From Bradyrhizobium commune (lineage in GTDB: Bacteria > Pseudomonadota > Alphaproteobacteria > Rhizobiales > Xanthobacteraceae): a stretch of 64,000 bases of DNA. This document shows, in pieces, positions 54,440-62,583 of this stretch. Numbering within the stretch: position 1 is the first letter of the stretch; the number at the start of each line of letters is the position of its first letter. Both the position numbers and the translations under genes were made by a program. Below the pieces are notes generated by a model, which was given only the letters and a program-made list of their open reading frames with translations, searched no databases and was not told where the DNA came from. Where the stretch lies: positions 6,324,001-6,388,000 of the forward strand of contig NZ_CP061379.1 in NCBI RefSeq assembly GCF_015624505.1, in the 5' to 3' direction.

Positions 54440-54528
54440 TCGATCGTTGCGCTTAGAGACTCGGAATCTTTGGCGACCAAGTGACCACACAGGAATTTCC
54501 TTACGCGGGGAGCAGGCGCGAGCCCACA

Positions 54529-55377
54529 TCAACCAGCGTGGGGCGGAGGAGAAGGCGGCATATCGCGCAGGAACCGATAGCGGCCGTGCCCTTTGATCGC
54601 GGCTAAGTCGTGCGAGATCAGCCCGCTCGGCCGCTCGATTGTGACCTGGACATCGTCTTGCGAGAAATCGAGGACCGTGACGCCGCAACGGCCATCGCCG
54701 CCATGCGCCTGCGGGGCGGCAAAGGCGACAGCAGGTACCCATAGATGCCTCTGATCGCCGACTGTGCGGTCGCGATGCTGATGCAGGTGACCGCTGACGA
54801 TCAGACGCACGTCGGACTGATTGAGCTTGTTGAGCAGTCGCGTCCGAACCGACGGCACCATGCACGACGGACTCACGTCATCGTCGGTTGGATGTTCGAG
54901 GAAGAGAGGTTTGTGCAGGAAGAGCGCGGTGGGACGTCCGGCGGCACTCAACTGCTCGCTGAGCCACTGGTCCTGTGCGTGTTCCCGCACCAGCCCCGAG
55001 CCGAAGAGCTGCGCGTTGACACCGAGCAGGCGCCAACCACCGGCATCCAGGGTCCAGCGATCGATAACAAAAGAGCTGTCCCACCGTGCGAGCCGATCTG
55101 CGTCGATGATCTGTTCAGTATCCTGGCCGGGTGGCTCGTCGCCGACGTCGTGGTTGCCAGGCAGCGCCATGACACGAGTGCGCAGTTTCGCCAGCGCGGT
55201 GGCCGCGAAGGCGATCTCGGCGTCACTGTCAGGTCCGTTGATCGCGAGGTCGCCATTGACGATCACCGCATCGCCATTCGCGCCGTCGGCAAATTCGCGC
55301 GCCACGCACCAGTTCTCCCAGAAGAAACCATGTGTCGGAGAAAGGTGAATGTCCGATAGAACGACGATGCGGGCCAT
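54529..55377 (-). CDS. Calcineurin-type metallophosphoesterase
   Basis: The 282-residue protein has all metal-binding motifs in order: LSDIHLS (DxH, residues 8-14), NGDLAING (GD), LPGNHDVGD (GNHD), FLHKPLF and SGHLHQHRD (GHxH). The dinuclear site usually holds Fe, Mn or Zn. Likely substrates are cyclic nucleotides or other phosphodiesters, unresolved by sequence. It is monocistronic. Confidence 0.88.
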   Translation of the reverse strand: MARIVVLSDIHLSPTHGFFWENWCVAREFADGANGDAVIVNGDLAINGPDSDAEIAFAATALAKLRTRVMALPGNHDVGDEPPGQDTEQIIDADRLARWDSSFVIDRWTLDAGGWRLLGVNAQLFGSGLVREHAQDQWLSEQLSAAGRPTALFLHKPLFLEHPTDDDVSPSCMVPSVRTRLLNKLNQSDVRLIVSGHLHQHRDRTVGDQRHLWVPAVAFAAPQAHGGDGRCGVTVLDFSQDDVQVTIERPSGLISHDLAAIKGHGRYRFLRDMPPSPPPHAG

Positions 55378-55785
55378 GCTGGCCTCCTACCCCTATGGGA
55401 GCAGGCTAGAACACTGAGGCAACAGCGATGTGAATGCGAGCGGCGTTGATGTCGGCTCGGGGTCACGGGCTGCCTTTCCGAATTGGTTGGCGCCACGCCC
55501 GAAGGCGAGGCGAATGCGTTCATGACGGACGCCTTGACGGGCTGGCGCTCGGATCGCGTGCAGGCGGAGAGCTTCCCGTCGCCAGGATGGCCGCGAGGAT
55601 CTCGCTCTGGCGGTCGTTGAGGCCGAAGCGCCGATAGATGGCGGTGATCAGCAAGTATTCAGGCAGCGTAGTGGCGCGGCGTGGAGCAGAGAAAAGATAC
55701 TTGCCTGGTGCGGACGTGATAGACCGAAATGACACCTTCCGGACTGAGGCGGAGGCGATCGAAAATGAAACGGCAAATTTCCAGA
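55378..55785. other. Intergenic stretch, possible decayed gene
   Basis: Reverse-strand frames here include LPEYLLITAIYRRFGLNDRQ, which has a protein-like look, but no single frame covers the region and I cannot name a family. I leave it unassigned. Confidence 0.4.
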
Positions 55786-56547
55786 TCAGAAGGTCGTAGT
55801 GATGCCGCCGTCCACGGCGATGCTCTGGCCGGTGACGAAAGAAGCGGCATCGCTGGCAAGGAAGACCACGACCCCGGCAATTTCTTCGGGCTTCCCCCAA
55901 CGGCCGAGCGCGGTACGGGTCTTCAGCCAGCCAGTCCACTCCGGATCCTTGGCGAGGTCGGCATTGACCTCGGTGGCAAATGTTCCAGGCGCGACGGAGT
56001 TGACAGTTATCCCGTGGCGGCCGAGATCGACGGAGAGTGCGCGGGTGAGGCCGTCCAGCCCAGCCTTTGCCGCCGGATAGCCGACGTCTCCGGCACGGCC
56101 GAGACGTCCGATCACGGAGGAAACGTTGATGATCCGACCCGACGCGCCGCGATGGATCAATGCACGGGCAATCGCCTGGCTCATCGCGTAGGCGGAAACC
56201 ATGTGACCGTCGAGCATGCGGCCGAATTCATCCGGCGACATGTCATCGAACCCCCGACGGTCGCGTTGGCCCACATTGTTCACCAGGATGTCGATGTCTC
56301 CGAGTCCGGGAATCACCTGCTGCGGGGTGTCGCGCAGCGTGACGTCGAACGGAGCACCGTGAACGTCCAAACCCTCCGCTCGCAATTTGGCGACGACCAC
56401 ATCCAGCGCGGCGGGCTCGCGTCCATTCAAAATCACCCGGGCGTCCGCCTCGGCGAGGCCGCGCGCCATCTCCAGTCCGAGCCCCCGCACCGACCCCGTC
56501 ACTAAGGCGGTGCGGCCGGCGAGCGAGAAATTCACGCAGCGGGCCAT
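55786..56547 (-). CDS. Short-chain dehydrogenase/reductase
   Basis: The 253-residue enzyme has the cofactor motif TGSVRGLG (about 17-24), NNVGQ, catalytic Ser in NVSSVIG and YPAAK for the Tyr-Lys pair, ending TGQSIAVDGG. It oxidises or reduces an unknown alcohol or ketone using NAD(P). It faces a TetR gene and a palindrome lies between, so it is probably repressed by that regulator. Confidence 0.9.
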   Translation of the reverse strand: MARCVNFSLAGRTALVTGSVRGLGLEMARGLAEADARVILNGREPAALDVVVAKLRAEGLDVHGAPFDVTLRDTPQQVIPGLGDIDILVNNVGQRDRRGFDDMSPDEFGRMLDGHMVSAYAMSQAIARALIHRGASGRIINVSSVIGRLGRAGDVGYPAAKAGLDGLTRALSVDLGRHGITVNSVAPGTFATEVNADLAKDPEWTGWLKTRTALGRWGKPEEIAGVVVFLASDAASFVTGQSIAVDGGITTTF

Positions 56548-56558
56548 CCGACACCTCG

Positions 56559-56578
56559 ACTGAAACGACTGTTTCAGT
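56559..56578. promoter_or_regulatory. Probable TetR operator
   Basis: ACTGAAACGACTGTTTCAGT has perfect 8-bp arms around GACT. It lies between the divergent SDR and TetR genes, 12 bases from the SDR start. Confidence 0.75.
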
Positions 56579-56608
56579 TATCTACAGCAAGTACGACAGG
56601 AGCGCAAG

Positions 56609-57181
56609 GTGGCCACGACTGAAGCAGTGACGGACGAACCGTCGCCGCGCCGCGCAGAGTTGCTCGACGCCAGCTATGCCTATGTTCTTGGTCATGGCCT
56701 CAACGGATTGTCTTTGCGCCCTCTGGCTGCCGCGATCGGCTCCAGCCCCCGGGTGCTTCTCTATTTATTCGGCAGCAAAGATAACCTGCTGCGCGAAGTC
56801 TTAGCTCGGGCACGAAGCGAGCAGATCGCGCAATTGGCTTCCGCGTTTCAAGTTAAGGGCCAGGCCCACGGCCTCGAGGGAACGGCCGCACGCCTATGGA
56901 CGTGGCTGTCCGCACCCGAACAGCGCCCCATGGTCCGGCTCACATACGAAGCTTTTATGCTTTCTCTCAGCCATGAACCCGGTCCCTGGGCGGGCTTCGC
57001 CGCGGAAGCGGCCCAGGACTGGCTGAACTTGCTAGTAGATGCTCAGGTTCATGTCACCCAGACCAAGGCCGAGGCACGAGCCACCCTCGTCCTTGCAACG
57101 ATCCGCGGTCTGCTTATCGACCTTCTGGCTTGCGGCGACAGTGAAAGAATTGCAGCCGCGGCGCGCATGAATTGGCTCTGA
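56609..57181 (+). CDS. TetR/AcrR-family regulator
   Basis: The 190-residue protein starts with GTG and has the N-terminal HTH (LLDASYAYVLGHGLNGLSLRPLAAAIGSSPRVLLYLFGSKDNL, about residues 18-60). The C-terminal domain is of uncertain ligand. It is expected to bind the palindrome in front of the SDR gene. Confidence 0.85.
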   Translation: MATTEAVTDEPSPRRAELLDASYAYVLGHGLNGLSLRPLAAAIGSSPRVLLYLFGSKDNLLREVLARARSEQIAQLASAFQVKGQAHGLEGTAARLWTWLSAPEQRPMVRLTYEAFMLSLSHEPGPWAGFAAEAAQDWLNLLVDAQVHVTQTKAEARATLVLATIRGLLIDLLACGDSERIAAAARMNWL

Positions 57182-57281
57182 ATCAAGGCAGGAAGCCGGA
57201 CATGGGATTCCGTTGAGCCTGTCATCAGGCGGTCTACTCAGTTTCGACTGCCCGACTCGTCTGAAGCTCTAGGAGCCCTCT

Positions 57282-58487
57282 CTACCGAACCAGAGCGCAC
57301 CCTCCTTCCGCCATAGGCCGAAATGCCCGGTCGGCTGGAATGGTCGAAATGAGCTTGTAGTAATCGTAGGGATACTTGGATTCCGCAGGTTTTTTCACCT
57401 CGAACAGATACATCGGGTGAATGACGCGGCCGTCCTGCCGGATGGTGATGTCGCCAAACAGCTTGTCCTTGCCTTCGAATTTCTTCATCTGTGGCACGGC
57501 TTCCTTGGCGTCGTCGCTTCCGATCGCGGCGACCGCATTGAGATAGGCGAGCGTTGACGCATAGACGCCGGCCTGGTTTCCGCTCGGCATCTTGCCGTTC
57601 ATGCCCGGTCTTGCGGCGAACCGCTTGGCGAACGCACGCGTATCGTCATTCATGTCCCAATAGAAGGCCTCGAGCAGTTGCAACCCCTGCGCCACTTTCA
57701 ATCCCATTCCGTGCACATCATTTACGAACACCAGGAACGCGACGAGGGATTGGCCATTTTGCTGGATCCCAAATTCGGCCGCCTGTTTCACCGCGTTCAC
57801 TGTATCGCCGCCGGAGTTGGCGAGCCCAATCACCTTGGCTCCTGATCCCTGCGCCTGGAGCAACAGCGACGCAAAGTCCGACGTATTTAGGGGATGTTTG
57901 CTGGAGCCCAGAACCTTGCCGCCGTGGTTCTCGATGTACCTCGTCGCCTCCGCCTCTATGCCCTGACCGAGCGCAAAGTTCACGGTCAGGAAATACCAGC
58001 TATCGCCGCCGTGTCCCATCATCGCCGCAGCGGTCGCGTTTCCGGTAGCCCACACGTCATTGACCCACTGAATCGTATTCGGTGAGCAGGCTTTGCCGGT
58101 AAGGTCGGAGCTCGCCGTCGAAGACGCCAGGAACGTCATGCGTGTGTCGCGCAGCAGGGAATTGATGGTGAGGCCAACGGCCGAATTGGGCACGTCAACG
58201 ATCGCATCCACGCCATCCACCTCGAGCCATTTGCGCGCGATCGTAGAGCCCACATCAGCCTTGTTCTGATGATCGGCGTATACGATCTCGACCTTGATGT
58301 TCTTCCCGCCGCCAGCGAAATCCTCGGCAGCCATGCGCGCCGCCTCTACCGATCCCATGCCCGTCGTGTCCTGGAAGAGCCCCGAGATATCGCTGAGCAC
58401 GCCTATGCGCACCACGTTACCCGATATCTCCGCCCTTGCCTGGCCAAAGGCTAGGCACGCGAGCGCAACGATCATCAGACGAGCCAT
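57282..58487 (-). CDS. Branched-chain amino acid/aromatic-type ABC substrate-binding protein
   Basis: The 401-residue protein has a signal peptide (about 1-20, ending QARAEISG) and the Peripla_BP_6 fold with VVRIGVLSDISGLFQD, EIVYADHQNKADVGSTIARKW and VWATGNATAAAM. Members bind branched-chain amino acids or aromatic acids. It lies downstream of an aromatic-acid gene set, so an aromatic ligand is likely. No permease genes are in the window. The ATG at 58487 gives the natural signal peptide. Confidence 0.82.
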   Translation of the reverse strand: MARLMIVALACLAFGQARAEISGNVVRIGVLSDISGLFQDTTGMGSVEAARMAAEDFAGGGKNIKVEIVYADHQNKADVGSTIARKWLEVDGVDAIVDVPNSAVGLTINSLLRDTRMTFLASSTASSDLTGKACSPNTIQWVNDVWATGNATAAAMMGHGGDSWYFLTVNFALGQGIEAEATRYIENHGGKVLGSSKHPLNTSDFASLLLQAQGSGAKVIGLANSGGDTVNAVKQAAEFGIQQNGQSLVAFLVFVNDVHGMGLKVAQGLQLLEAFYWDMNDDTRAFAKRFAARPGMNGKMPSGNQAGVYASTLAYLNAVAAIGSDDAKEAVPQMKKFEGKDKLFGDITIRQDGRVIHPMYLFEVKKPAESKYPYDYYKLISTIPADRAFRPMAEGGCALVR

Positions 58488-58597
58488 GTCAACCTCCCTC
58501 ATTTTGGTGAACGGCCGTGACCGTTCGCTACGCAAAGCAATATGCCGGCGCAACAACTTGGCGCGGCCCGGCTGGATGCGCGGGCCTGGCCATCGGA

Positions 58598-59926
58598 TCA
58601 GTCGTTGAGCGTTCGATCCTTGGTTTCGGCGGCAACCGTCAGCGCAATGCCCGCGCCGACGGCAAGCACGAAATAGTAGGCGGTGATCGCCGTCGTCGTG
58701 CCGTAACGAGCGTACAGGCTCGCCGCTACGAGCGGTGCAATGCCGCCTCCAAGAACTGTGCCGAACTGTTTGCCGATCGAAACGCCGCTAAACCGGACCG
58801 CCGTCGGAAACAGCTCGGGGAAGAAGCTTCCCTCGGGACCAAACATCATCGGGTGGATGATGCCGGCCGCCACGATGATAGCCACGGTTATCAGCAACGG
58901 ACTCTGGAGGGCCAGAACGTGGTAGAACACCAGCATGGAAAGCGCAGCTGCAGCCAGGCCGACAGCGTAGATCGGCTTTCGTCCTATTTTGTCCGACCAT
59001 GCCCCAAACAACGGTACCAGGAAGAGACCAAAGACGTTGGCGATGAGAACGGCTTGAGCAAGCACGTCGCGGGCAATCCCAAGCTCGCGGGTCGCGTAAG
59101 CAAGAGTAAAGATCGCGGTCAAATAGAAGTAGGACGTTTGAGCAAGTTCGATGAAGAATACGATCAGGATCGGTTTGGTGTGTTTTTTCATCGCCTCGAG
59201 TGCGGGCAACTGCGACACGCCAGCGGATTCCCGGAACGTTCTCGATTCATCGATTCCGTAGCGCAAGTAGAGACCGATACCGACCAGGATGCCGCTGGCC
59301 ACAAACGGCACGCGCCAGCCCCATGATAGCAGTTCGGCTTCGGGCAGTTTGGTGATCAGCAGTGTCGACAGCGATGCAAACACCACCCCGATTGGCCCGG
59401 CCGCCTGAATGATGGATCCGGACAATCCGCGCGACTTCTTCTCCGCCGACTCGATCGCCATGAGCCCGGCAGCGGTGGACTCGCCACCGAGGGCAAATCC
59501 CTGCAGGAAGCGAAGGAAAACGAGGGCTACCGTCGTGGCGATACCCACGGCTTCATATGCGGGGAGAAAGCCGATCAGCATGGTGGCCAACCCCATGATC
59601 AGCATGGTCGTCAGCAACACCGATTTGCGACCGACGCGATCGCCGAAATGGCCGAACACCAGCCCGCCCAGCGGGCGTGCGATGAAACCAACCGCGAAGG
59701 TCGCAAAAACGGCGATGGTCCCCACCGTTGGGTCGACTTTCGGGAAGAAAAGCCGCTCGAAAGCCAGAGGCCCGATCAGCCCATAGATGAAGAAGTCGTA
59801 CCACTCGATGGTGGTTCCGATTGCCCCAGCGATGAGGAGCTTGCGATGAGCCGCCTTGTCAGCGTTCGAAGCTTGCCCGGTAATGAGCTTTGGCGCTGCG
59901 ACAGCTATTTGATCGTTTGTGGACAT
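58598..59926 (-). CDS. MFS transporter, metabolite:H+ symporter (MHS) type
   Basis: The 442-residue protein has 12 membrane helices and the MHS phrases GTTIEWYDFFIYG near the N-terminus, RPLGGLVFGHFGDRVGRK between helices 2 and 3 and RFLQGFALGGESTAAGLM. MHS members import small organic acids such as shikimate or aromatic carboxylates. It is 36 bases after the hydroxylase gene, so an aromatic acid is the likely cargo. Confidence 0.88.
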   Translation of the reverse strand: MSTNDQIAVAAPKLITGQASNADKAAHRKLLIAGAIGTTIEWYDFFIYGLIGPLAFERLFFPKVDPTVGTIAVFATFAVGFIARPLGGLVFGHFGDRVGRKSVLLTTMLIMGLATMLIGFLPAYEAVGIATTVALVFLRFLQGFALGGESTAAGLMAIESAEKKSRGLSGSIIQAAGPIGVVFASLSTLLITKLPEAELLSWGWRVPFVASGILVGIGLYLRYGIDESRTFRESAGVSQLPALEAMKKHTKPILIVFFIELAQTSYFYLTAIFTLAYATRELGIARDVLAQAVLIANVFGLFLVPLFGAWSDKIGRKPIYAVGLAAAALSMLVFYHVLALQSPLLITVAIIVAAGIIHPMMFGPEGSFFPELFPTAVRFSGVSIGKQFGTVLGGGIAPLVAASLYARYGTTTAITAYYFVLAVGAGIALTVAAETKDRTLND

Positions 59927-59962
59927 GTTTCCCCCTAATTTTTTATTGAATACTCTACGGTG

Positions 59963-61159
59963 TCACGGGATGCTTGAATGCGCGCCCGTTTCCGTGCCGG
60001 CATCGGGCTGCCGGCGCGCCTTCCGTCGCTCATATTCGCGGATGAACGCGGGACAGATCGACGCGAGGCGAGTCGGATCGACGCGACCGGAACGACTGAT
60101 GTAGTCCATCGCGAAGTCCCAGGCCGGACGATTCATATTTTCAGCGAAGTGCTCATACCAATCCGCGCTTCTCGACGCGGCATCGAGCAGCTTCTGCACG
60201 ACGGGCCGTCGCCGCTCCTCGTAGAGAGGCAAGGCGGCTGCAATATCACCATCGGTCGAGGCAATCGCGCCGACCAGGGCTTGGACATCCTCGAGGGCGA
60301 GACGCGTACCGGAGCCGATCGAGTAGTGCGCGGTGCGAAGCGCGTCGCCGACCAGCACAATATTCTTGTGGAACCAGCGGACATTCGTGATCTTCGGAAA
60401 CTGCCGCCAGATCGACCGGTTCGAAATCAACTGGGCTCCGTCGAGGTCGTCGGCGAACAACCGTTCACAGAGGACACGAGACTCTTCGAGCGGGAGGCTT
60501 GCGAGAGCGCAGCGCTCGAAATTGTCGGCCGTGGTTTCCACCAGGAAAGTGCTATGGGTCGGCGAAAACCGATAATGGTGCGCGTTGAACGGCCCGTGGT
60601 CGGTGAATTTGAACGTTTGGGTCAACGCATCAAAGGGCCGCGAGGCACCGAACCACGCGAACCAATTCGTCAACATATCGACTCGCGTGCCGAATTCCGC
60701 CTCATACCGGCTTCGCAGCACGGAATTCGCGCCGTCGGCCGCCACGATGAGATCCGCTTCGCCGAGCTCCGAGGGATCTGCGATCGACTTTCCGAAGGTC
60801 GGGATTATGCCCACTTCCCGCACTTTCTCGTTCAGAATGCGCAGCAGCGTTACCCGGCTGATCGCCGTGAAGCCGATCCCGTCGATTCTGATCCGCTCGC
60901 CTCCGACCCTGATCTCGATATCTTCCCAGGATTCCAATCCGGCCGAGATTGATCGGACAAGCTCCGCGTCATCGTCGGCCAAGAACTGGAGGCCCTGCGC
61001 GGAGAAGACGACGCCGAAGCCGAACGTCACGTCGGGCATGTTTTGCTCGATCACCGATACGTTCGCTTCGGGAAACAGGCGCTTGAGCCTGTAAGCGGCA
61101 TAAAGCCCCGCCGGGCCGGCGCCGAGAATCTTGATGTTGCGAGCACCGCCGGTTGGCAT
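59963..61159 (-). CDS. FAD-dependent aromatic (acyl-CoA) hydroxylase
   Basis: The 398-residue flavoprotein has the FAD-binding GAGPAGLYAAYRLKRLFP (about 13-30), VVAADGANSVLRSRY and the second FAD motif VLVGDALRTAHYSIGSGTRLALED. VSVIEQNMPDVTFGFGVVFS is typical of salicylyl-CoA 5-hydroxylase-like enzymes. Together with the ligase, thioesterase and FAH hydrolase around it, hydroxylation of an aryl-CoA such as salicylyl-CoA is the favoured reading. Confidence 0.82.
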   Translation of the reverse strand: MPTGGARNIKILGAGPAGLYAAYRLKRLFPEANVSVIEQNMPDVTFGFGVVFSAQGLQFLADDDAELVRSISAGLESWEDIEIRVGGERIRIDGIGFTAISRVTLLRILNEKVREVGIIPTFGKSIADPSELGEADLIVAADGANSVLRSRYEAEFGTRVDMLTNWFAWFGASRPFDALTQTFKFTDHGPFNAHHYRFSPTHSTFLVETTADNFERCALASLPLEESRVLCERLFADDLDGAQLISNRSIWRQFPKITNVRWFHKNIVLVGDALRTAHYSIGSGTRLALEDVQALVGAIASTDGDIAAALPLYEERRRPVVQKLLDAASRSADWYEHFAENMNRPAWDFAMDYISRSGRVDPTRLASICPAFIREYERRKARRQPDAGTETGAHSSIP

Positions 61160-61164
61160 GACTT

Positions 61165-61596
61165 CTACTCCGGGTTAGGCGGATCGAGATGATCATTCAG
61201 AATGGCGACGACCTCGGGCGGCAAAGGACTTTTGCGAAGTCCATCCTCGCCGTGAACCGACCACACGCGGGTGTCGAGGATCTCAGCATAGGTGCCGCTT
61301 TCGGAGCAGAACCGGTGACGCACGGTGAAGGAGGTCGTTCCGGAGCGGATAACGGCAATCTCGTGCCGGACCGTCGCGTGCAGGCCGGGCGCGCCAAAGA
61401 ACCGCATGTTGAATTCGACGCACGGAATGCCTTCCATTTCCCCATGCGCGAGCTTGCGATTTGGGACGTAGCCAGACGATTGCAACATGTCGTTCAGGCC
61501 ATCGACCGCCCACTTCGCATAGTTCGGAAAGAACACGATCCCGCCAGGATCGCATTCACTCCATTGCAATCGCCGCTCGTACGAATACACGGTCAA
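61165..61596 (-). CDS. 4-hydroxybenzoyl-CoA-type thioesterase
   Basis: The 143-residue protein has the hot-dog fold active-site segment LQWSECDPGGIVFFPNYAKW, with Asp in the family's catalytic position, and CVEFNMRFFGAPG. It would release a hydroxyaryl acid, e.g. gentisate from gentisyl-CoA. The TTG start overlaps the stop of the preceding hydrolase; a GTG two codons later is an alternative. It is 5 bases before the hydroxylase gene. Confidence 0.85.
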   Translation of the reverse strand: MTVYSYERRLQWSECDPGGIVFFPNYAKWAVDGLNDMLQSSGYVPNRKLAHGEMEGIPCVEFNMRFFGAPGLHATVRHEIAVIRSGTTSFTVRHRFCSESGTYAEILDTRVWSVHGEDGLRKSPLPPEVVAILNDHLDPPNPE

Positions 61597-62441
61597 TTTG
61601 CCGTCTCTCCGACCTGGATGTTGAGCTGCCCGATGCCATCGATCTCCGCGACCAACTGATCTCCGGGGGATACCGGTCCAACACCTTCCGGAGTGCCGGT
61701 CATGATGACGTCTCCCGGATACAGCGTGTAGAACGCCGAGGCGTACTCGATCAGGCGCGCAACATCGAAGATCATCCGGCTCGTGTTTGATTTCTGCCTG
61801 ACCTCGCCGCTGACGCTGAGCGACAAGTCGAGCTTGTTCGGGTCGGCAATCTCGTCGGCCGTCACCAGCCATGGGCCGAGCACGGCGAAGGTGTCAGGAG
61901 ACTTGCGGAAGCCCGGAAATTCCTTCCCTCGGACAGTAATGTCGAGGCCGATCGTGTAGCCGAGCACGAAACTCAGGGCCTCTTCGCGGGGTACGCGGCT
62001 GGCCTTCTTTCCGATCACCACGGCCAGCTCGACCTCGTGATCCGTTCTCCGGTCCTGAAACCGCGGCCGGATGGAGTCCGACGGCCCAATCAAAGAGCTT
62101 CCGGCCTTGAGAAACAGACCGAACTCGTCGAGGGACGTGTAGGTCTTTCCCTGGTTGATCTCCCGGTCCGCATTGGCCTCGTCGATGTGGGCCTTGTAGT
62201 TGATGGGCGCGCCGATGATCTTGCCGGGATTTGCGATCGGACTTTCCAGGCGCACACCCGAAAGCGGGATCGAGGTGCGGCCCGCCCACTTGTCCTTGCT
62301 CAGCGCGCCGAGTTGCGGTGCCACCCAATCCCAGGGCGGCAACGGCCACTTCGGGCGCATATCCAACAGGTCGCTGACATCGATCAGGCCGGACCCTTCG
62401 ATGACGCCAATCCTGTCGTTGTTGAATCTGCAAATTCTCAT
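61593..62441 (-). CDS. Fumarylacetoacetate hydrolase-family protein
   Basis: The 282-residue enzyme has the FAH metal motif RTDHEVELAVVIGKKA, GPWLVTADEI, and YPGDVIMTGTPEGVGPVSPG. In a gentisate pathway this family cleaves fumarylpyruvate to fumarate and pyruvate. It is the first gene of the reverse operon, facing the ligase gene. Confidence 0.88.
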   Translation of the reverse strand: MRICRFNNDRIGVIEGSGLIDVSDLLDMRPKWPLPPWDWVAPQLGALSKDKWAGRTSIPLSGVRLESPIANPGKIIGAPINYKAHIDEANADREINQGKTYTSLDEFGLFLKAGSSLIGPSDSIRPRFQDRRTDHEVELAVVIGKKASRVPREEALSFVLGYTIGLDITVRGKEFPGFRKSPDTFAVLGPWLVTADEIADPNKLDLSLSVSGEVRQKSNTSRMIFDVARLIEYASAFYTLYPGDVIMTGTPEGVGPVSPGDQLVAEIDGIGQLNIQVGETAN

Positions 62442-62475
62442 TCCGGCACCCTCCCCAGCCGCATTCAGACGAATG

Positions 62476-62502
62476 CTGCATTTGCATTTAATGCATTTGC
62501 AG
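62476..62502. promoter_or_regulatory. Operator-like repeat between the divergent aromatic-acid genes
   Basis: An imperfect 27-bp palindrome has outer arms CTGCA/TGCAG and an inner TGCATT/AATGCA; TGCATTT also occurs three times in direct orientation. It lies between the FAH-family gene and the ligase. A regulator of this pathway is expected to bind here, but none is encoded in the window. Confidence 0.6.
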
Positions 62503-62583
62503 TATATTGCTGTGACGGGAACGTCAAGGTGCCTGACTTCCGTTTCGGGAAACCCAATGGCAAGGCTCAGGGAGGAAGTGAGA

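Noticed and set aside
55520..55939. Reverse frame overlapping the SDR gene end, with LNDRQSEILAAI
   Set aside because: It suggests a regulator fragment at first sight, but no HTH follows in any frame and it overlaps a certain gene.
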